Shown piece by piece: positions 39,397-40,536 of a DNA stretch of 40,536 nucleotides; within the stretch, counting starts at the first letter, position 1, and every line of letters starts with the position of its first letter. Where the stretch lies: the NCBI GenBank assembly GCA_905234625.1, contig CAJOIC010000003.1, forward strand, positions 88,180 through 128,715, given 5' to 3'. The position numbers and the translations under genes were made by a program. The notes beneath the pieces are model-generated. The model had not been told where the DNA came from. It did no database searches and worked only from the letters and a program-made list of their open reading frames with translations. This DNA comes from an uncultured Oscillospiraceae bacterium. GTDB lineage: Bacteria; Bacillota; Clostridia; Oscillospirales; Oscillospiraceae.

Positions 39397-40431
39397 ATGG
39401 ATTTTGAAAAGGATGAACAAAGGGATGTGACCTCTGCGGACTGGAAAAAGGAAAATGCCGCGGAGAAGAAGGAATTCGATTTCGACGCCTTTTTGGCGGA
39501 CGATCTGGAGGAACGCATCACGGCGGCGCTGGACGGGCGTGACCTTTTGGAGGAGGACGCCTTCGGCGGGTCCGTGAGCGAGTATGTGCCCAGATGCCCC
39601 GGAGACGGTGAACACGGCCGCCACGAAGCGCCGGAGCCCGTCAGCACGGCCCAGCGTCCGCCGGTCTCCTCAGAGACACAGGAGGAGCCGCGGCCTACGG
39701 GACCGGACACCTCGGATCCTCGCTATGCCGCGCCGGAGAGGCCGCAGGTGGTGGTGGCGGAGCCGAGGCCCACGGTGTATGTCACACCGCCCTCCGGTGA
39801 TGAATATTTATCTGCAGCCTCTGCCGGGAACAAGGGAACAGCCAGGGGCCTGAAGGTGGCTGTCGTGGTTCTGGTGGTCATAGCGATCCTGGTGGGCGCG
39901 CTGCTGGCCTTTCTCAGCCGCGGAGCGAGAGACATCGACGATGAGGCGCAGACGCCTGTTACGACGCCTCAGGTGAGCAGGGAAGACGAATCAAAACCCG
40001 AGTCCACACCGGTCCCTGCGGACACTCCGGCCCCTGAGGTGACGCCCACGGCGCCCCCCCAGACGGCGACTCACACCATTACCGTGACGGCAGGCTCCGG
40101 CGGCACCGTATCGCCCAAGGGAGCCGTTACCGTGAAGGAGGGAGAGGAAGTCACCTTTACAGTCACCCCGGATGCGGGATATGAGCTGGGGCAGCTGCTG
40201 GTGGACGGATCGCCGGCGGAGCTCGGCAGTACCTATCGATTCACGAACGTAACGAAGGACCATACGCTTTACGCGGTATTCCAGCAGGCGGCAACGCCTG
40301 TCCCCGAGCCGACGGCTACGCCGGAACCTACCCCGGAACCGACGCCTACTCCGACGGCACCGCCTCCCGTGGAGACGGAGGTTCCGACAGAACCGGAATC
40401 GGAGCCGGTACCGGAAGTTCCTCAGGAATAA
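39397..40431 (+). CDS. Membrane-anchored protein with an external InlB/Flg_new-like repeat domain
   Basis: A 344-residue protein: an acidic cytoplasmic half (FDFDAFLADDLEERI and similar), a proline-rich stretch, one membrane helix (KVAVVVLVVIAILVGALLAF, about residues 154-173), then an outside region rich in Pro, Thr and Glu. In that region about 70 residues form one beta-rich repeat (HTITVTAGSGGTVSPKGAVT, then GYELGQLLVDG and VTKDHTLYAVF) like those of bacterial surface and adhesin proteins. The C-terminus is an extended PEPT-type linker. ATG 39397 follows GGAAGGTGG; GTG 39370 is in frame but less likely. Function unknown; a wall-spanning or sensing role is possible. Confidence 0.8.
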   Translation: MDFEKDEQRDVTSADWKKENAAEKKEFDFDAFLADDLEERITAALDGRDLLEEDAFGGSVSEYVPRCPGDGEHGRHEAPEPVSTAQRPPVSSETQEEPRPTGPDTSDPRYAAPERPQVVVAEPRPTVYVTPPSGDEYLSAASAGNKGTARGLKVAVVVLVVIAILVGALLAFLSRGARDIDDEAQTPVTTPQVSREDESKPESTPVPADTPAPEVTPTAPPQTATHTITVTAGSGGTVSPKGAVTVKEGEEVTFTVTPDAGYELGQLLVDGSPAELGSTYRFTNVTKDHTLYAVFQQAATPVPEPTATPEPTPEPTPTPTAPPPVETEVPTEPESEPVPEVPQE

Positions 40432-40472
40432 AAAGTGATGGGCGCGTTGCAGAATAGCGCCGAATGAAACAA

Positions 40473-40516
40473 AGGCACCAGCTTACCCGAAAAGGGGTTG
40501 GCTGGTGCCTCTGTTT
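40473..40516 (+). terminator. Hairpin terminator at the end of the cdsA operon
   Basis: AGGCACCAGC (40473-40482) pairs with GCTGGTGCCT (40501-40510), with an inner ACCC/GGGT extension. The tail CTGTTT is weak in T. No gene is seen between 40432 and the end of the window. Confidence 0.7.
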
Positions 40517-40536
40517 GCGTTAGAATTATGGTGTGA

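Overview
This window is a GC-rich stretch of a spore-forming Firmicutes chromosome, most likely a clostridial lineage of the Oscillospiraceae type. The evidence is Firmicutes gene order (remA-gmk-rpoZ-priA-def-fmt-rsmB-rlmN-prpC-prkC-rsgA), the pair cdaA-cdaR, mother-cell sporulation genes (yunB, cotJ, a SPOCS/LysM coat protein) and many ATGA start/stop overlaps. I cannot name a species.

Layout, left to right. 1-586 (minus) is the start of a SpoVB/MurJ-like flippase. 604-1880 holds ispD and ispF (MEP isoprenoid pathway). 1945-3325 holds a DUF3343 protein and a class-V cysteine desulfurase. 3360-8870 is a run of tightly packed genes: cdaA, cdaR, an RseC-like protein, a DUF5685 protein, a J-domain protein, a membrane protein and yicC. 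8883-19533 is the long housekeeping cluster from remA to rsgA. 19586-21303 holds a 50-residue membrane protein and the SPOCS/LysM protein. 21370-22583 holds yebC and the RNase P RNA gene. 22661-28749 holds murD, two M42 peptidases, yunB and a ligA that is broken by a small frame-shifting gap. 28808-33615 is the cotJ operon, split by a mobile element. 33659-37613 holds a PPi-type phosphofructokinase (minus), divergent class II aldolase and a catalytically dead P-type ATPase relative. 37726-40536 holds cdsA, an SDR reductase and a membrane-anchored repeat protein.

The main discovery is in the cotJ operon. The spore-coat gene cotJC is interrupted after codon 176 by a 3,765-bp element, and its last 22 codons lie at 33547-33615. 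The two ends share an 11-bp direct repeat (29771-29781 and 33536-33546). Removing one copy with the intervening DNA rejoins cotJC in frame to a 198-residue protein. The joined element ends form a long dyad typical of a serine-integrase attP site. The element carries a large serine recombinase next to its right end, a 52-residue protein just upstream (a possible directionality factor), a RelE/RelB-type toxin-antitoxin pair, a relaxase remnant and four 22-bp iteron-like repeats. The plan resembles the skin element of sigK and the SPbeta prophage in spsM, so developmental excision that rebuilds cotJC is a strong hypothesis. It is not proven: the recombinase promoter looks vegetative.

A second pattern is regulatory. 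Five gene starts, four of them clearly sporulation genes or their neighbours (1945, 19586, 19801, 26144, 28808), lie directly behind a hairpin whose right arm contains the Shine-Dalgarno sequence and whose left arm or loop contains a CATA motif like the -10 element of mother-cell sigma factors. yebC has the same arrangement with a sigma-A type promoter, and the recombinase has its -10 box in the loop of a terminator. One logic would fit all of them: read-through RNA folds and is silenced, while RNA started at the local promoter lacks the left arm and is translated.
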